DNA of 9,199 nt from Muribaculaceae bacterium. GTDB taxonomy: Bacteria > Bacteroidota > Bacteroidia > Bacteroidales > Muribaculaceae. Under the pieces are notes generated by a model that saw nothing but the letters and a program-made list of their open reading frames with translations, ran no database searches and was not told the origin of the DNA. The translations under genes were made by a program, and so were the position numbers. Shown piece after piece: positions 7,304 through 9,199 of the stretch; within the stretch, counting starts at the first letter, position 1; every line of letters starts with the position of its first letter. The stretch spans positions 1 through 9,199 of the forward strand of contig VSPF01000013.1 of NCBI GenBank assembly GCA_009775195.1, given 5' to 3'.

Positions 7304-7352
7304 TGTCGTATGTGGTGTTGTAGTCGTTTGGTCTGGAGACTGACTACTATTT

Positions 7353-8801
7353 TTATTTCTTGTTTTGTTTCTGTCCTTTGGCAAATCCGATTTGCGACCT
7401 TACGCAGCGGAAGCCGATATAAGAGCGTTGTTCGTTCTGGTACTCCCACATGCGCAGGTCTGAGCGCACGTTGTGGGCCACGTCTTTCCACGAGCCGCCG
7501 CGTATAATCTTGCGTTTCATCTTATATGGGTCTTCGTCGGCGGCATTATAGCGGTATTCGGGGTTGAGGTCGCTGGTGAGCCGGCCAACGCTCTCGGTAA
7601 ACGCCGTCGAGGTCCATTCGCTCACATTGCCGGCCATGTCGTAGAGGCCGAAGTCGTTGGGGGCGTATGTACCCACTCGCGACGTGATTACATGGCCGTC
7701 GCGCACGTAGTTGCCCTCGGCCGGTTTGAAGTTGGCATAGAAGCAGCCTTTGTCCTCGCTCATGGTCAGGTCGCCGTCCCATGGATACATGTTCTCGTCT
7801 ACACCGGCACGTGCGGCATATTCCCATTCGGCCTCGGTGGGCAGGCGGTAGGGCTCTACATACACACCTTCCTTTCCAAGCGAGCGGCGCAGATAGTCTG
7901 TACGCCAGTTGGCGAAGGCATTAGCCTGTTCCCAGCTAACACCTACCACGGGGTAGTCGTTGTAGCCGCCGTGGGCGAAGTACATGCGCACATAGGGCTC
8001 GTTGTAGGCATTCTCGAAGTCGTTGACCCATGCCGTGGTGTCGGGGTAGACATTTACGATATAGGTGTTGAGGAAGTCGTAGGGGCCGGTGAGCGTACGC
8101 GAGATGGTCTGGCGCCTGATTTGGCCTTCTTCGTCGACCCATGCCGTGTCTTTCGATATGGTGGGGTCTACGCGCTGCACGTTGCGGCGGTCGGTGTTGT
8201 AGTCGCGACGCTCGGGGTCGAGGCGGTTGCGGCGGCGCGCAGCCTCGGTATGGTTGTAGATTTCGTAGCGGTAGTTGAGCTGGGTGGGGTCGAGTTCGCG
8301 CACGCCGGTGATGGGGTTGGTGCGGTACACGCTCTCGATAGCACGCTGCTCGTCCTCGTTGGGGTTGCGCCAGGGTATGGCCTTGTTCCAGTTCAGGTGA
8401 GGGGTCACGGGGTTGCCTTCGCGGTCTTCTTCGATTTTGAAGTCCTCGTTTCCGCCATATGCGGGGTCGGCAAGGCGTTCGCGGATGATGCTGTCGCGCA
8501 CCCAGAACACAAACTGCTTGTACTTGCCGTTTGTTATTTCGGTCTCGTCCATCCAAAATCCGTCTACACTTATGCCCCTGGCGTTGGCCTGGAGGTTCCA
8601 CAGCGAGTCGGCCTTGTTGACGCCGACTTTCATCGACCCTCTGTCAACCAGCACCATGCCGTAGGGCGTAGGCTCGGCCCACGAAGTGCCGCCGACGCCA
8701 GTGACCTCGCCGCCTGCCGAGCCGCGTGAGCCGCCGGTGGCGCACGAGGCGACAAGGGCTGCAAATGTCAGGGGTATCAGTATGTTGCTTATCTTTTTCA
8801 T
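7353..8801 (-). CDS. gldK: T9SS ring lipoprotein GldK/PorK (FGE-like fold)
   Basis: GldK is the lipoprotein that anchors the GldK-GldN ring to the outer membrane. I start it at ATG 8801 (482 residues): MKKISNIL begins a clean lipoprotein signal with lipobox VAS-Cys20; an ATG four codons earlier (8813) would only add MQEY. The residues after Cys20 (ATGGSRGSAGG) carry no acidic surface-export signal, which fits a periplasm-facing lipoprotein. The rest is a formylglycine-generating-enzyme (SUMF1-type) domain: WMDETEITNGKYKQFVFWV (83-101), a family-specific insertion of about 160 residues rich in Arg/Asp, then YPVVGVSWEQANAFANW (283-299), YRLPTEAEWEYAARAG (318-333), FGLYDMAGNVSEWTS (384-398) and IIRGGSWKD (432-440). 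In the last part (NVRSDLRMWEYQ ... YIGFRC) the paired cysteines used by active FGEs are absent, so it is structural, as expected for GldK. Confidence 0.96.
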   Translation of the reverse strand: MKKISNILIPLTFAALVASCATGGSRGSAGGEVTGVGGTSWAEPTPYGMVLVDRGSMKVGVNKADSLWNLQANARGISVDGFWMDETEITNGKYKQFVFWVRDSIIRERLADPAYGGNEDFKIEEDREGNPVTPHLNWNKAIPWRNPNEDEQRAIESVYRTNPITGVRELDPTQLNYRYEIYNHTEAARRRNRLDPERRDYNTDRRNVQRVDPTISKDTAWVDEEGQIRRQTISRTLTGPYDFLNTYIVNVYPDTTAWVNDFENAYNEPYVRMYFAHGGYNDYPVVGVSWEQANAFANWRTDYLRRSLGKEGVYVEPYRLPTEAEWEYAARAGVDENMYPWDGDLTMSEDKGCFYANFKPAEGNYVRDGHVITSRVGTYAPNDFGLYDMAGNVSEWTSTAFTESVGRLTSDLNPEYRYNAADEDPYKMKRKIIRGGSWKDVAHNVRSDLRMWEYQNEQRSYIGFRCVRSQIGFAKGQKQNKK

Positions 8802-8868
8802 ATATTCTTGCATGGTGGAGCCGTGGCCCCGTGATTGTTTCTATTTTTTGTCGGTCTGGCTGGTAAGC

Positions 8869-9199
8869 CTACATGATGCGCACGCTCTTGTGGCGGTTGC
8901 GGTTTTTGTCGCCCATGTCGAGTTTCAGGCTGTAGCCTACAAAAAGCTCGTGGCTGCCCGACGAGGCGCTGCGTATGGCGCTTGTGGCGTAGTCGTAGCT
9001 GTAGCCTATGTAGAAATTTTTTATTTCTGCCGCAGCCGTGATTATCACCGCGTCGTCCCAGCGGTAGCCGAGGCCGAAACTCAGGAATTTGCGGTAGCGG
9101 GCCCTGGCCATGATTTCGCCCGTCGTAAAGGTAAAGTCGCTCTTGACCAATACCGAGGGCATTATTTCAAATAACGTGTTTTTTACCGGAATATTGCAC
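8869..9199 (-). CDS. porP: PorP/SprF-family outer-membrane protein, 3' part
   Basis: Only the last 109 residues are in the window; the frame is open to the right edge, so the start lies outside. PorP/SprF proteins are outer-membrane beta barrels that connect the T9SS core to the outer membrane and, in gliding species, assist delivery of surface adhesins. The visible part alternates in the manner of barrel strands (FLSFGLGYRW, AVIITAAAEI, FYIGYSYDYATSAI) and carries the family end signature: SSGSHELFVGYSLKLDMG, followed by a short basic tail (KNRNRHKSVRIM). Position immediately upstream of gldK, 67 bases away, matches the porP-porKLMN order known from Porphyromonas gingivalis. The internal ATG at 9162 is not a start, since conserved-looking sequence continues before it (PVKNTLFEI). 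Confidence 0.9.
   Translation of the reverse strand, partial: CNIPVKNTLFEIMPSVLVKSDFTFTTGEIMARARYRKFLSFGLGYRWDDAVIITAAAEIKNFYIGYSYDYATSAIRSASSGSHELFVGYSLKLDMGDKNRNRHKSVRIM

Noticed and set aside
7304..7384. Longer GldL start at ATG 7384
   Set aside because: The added 27 residues are Thr/Asn/Lys-rich, unlike known GldL N termini, and would overlap the end of gldK; MGKVETYKG at 7303 is the family start.
7473..8729. 418-codon open frame on the plus strand antisense to gldK
   Set aside because: It is the mirror of a strongly conserved gldK frame in G+C-rich DNA; its Val/Gly/Ala-rich translation shows no domain.
8802..8868. Internal promoter between porP and gldK
   Set aside because: No Bacteroidota-type TAnnTTTG element was found in the 67-base gap; co-transcription from upstream of porP is simpler.
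1..9199. CRISPR array, tRNA, rRNA, insertion sequence or integrase
   Set aside because: No regularly spaced repeats, no cloverleaf-like sequence and no transposase or recombinase motifs were seen on either strand.

Overview
The window is a piece of a Bacteroidota chromosome, most likely order Bacteroidales. The evidence is a type IX secretion system (T9SS) core cluster in the canonical order porP-gldK-gldL-gldM-gldN, with Bacteroidales-like versions of GldL (N-terminal extension before the first membrane helix) and GldN (basic C-terminal tail). By eye the cluster is about 60% G+C, which suits a high-GC gut-type lineage; the family or genus cannot be fixed from the sequence.

Layout. (1) Positions 1-2242, plus strand, roughly one third G+C: one long reading frame for a multidomain, surface-type Bacteroidales protein. 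It looks coding from position 47 but has no ATG, GTG or TTG until 467 and follows an in-frame TAG, so its 5' end is outside the window or broken. (2) Positions 2243-2471: a short convergent intergenic region with two terminator-like hairpins, where base composition changes sharply. (3) Positions 2472-9199, minus strand: a tight operon read right to left: the 3' end of porP/sprF, then gldK, gldL, gldM, gldN, and finally a DHA1-type MFS efflux transporter one base after gldN.

How the genes work together. GldL and GldM form the inner-membrane, proton-driven motor whose GldM shaft crosses the periplasm. GldK (lipoprotein) and GldN form the ring below the outer membrane. PorP/SprF is an outer-membrane barrel linked to the complex. 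Together they export proteins carrying C-terminal T9SS signals, and in motile relatives they power gliding. The MFS gene is not a known T9SS component but is placed to be co-transcribed and translationally coupled with gldN.

I did not find a clearly new system. The points most worth a second look are the start-less AT-rich surface-protein gene with its homopolymer tracts and odd 3' end, and the MFS gene welded to the T9SS operon.
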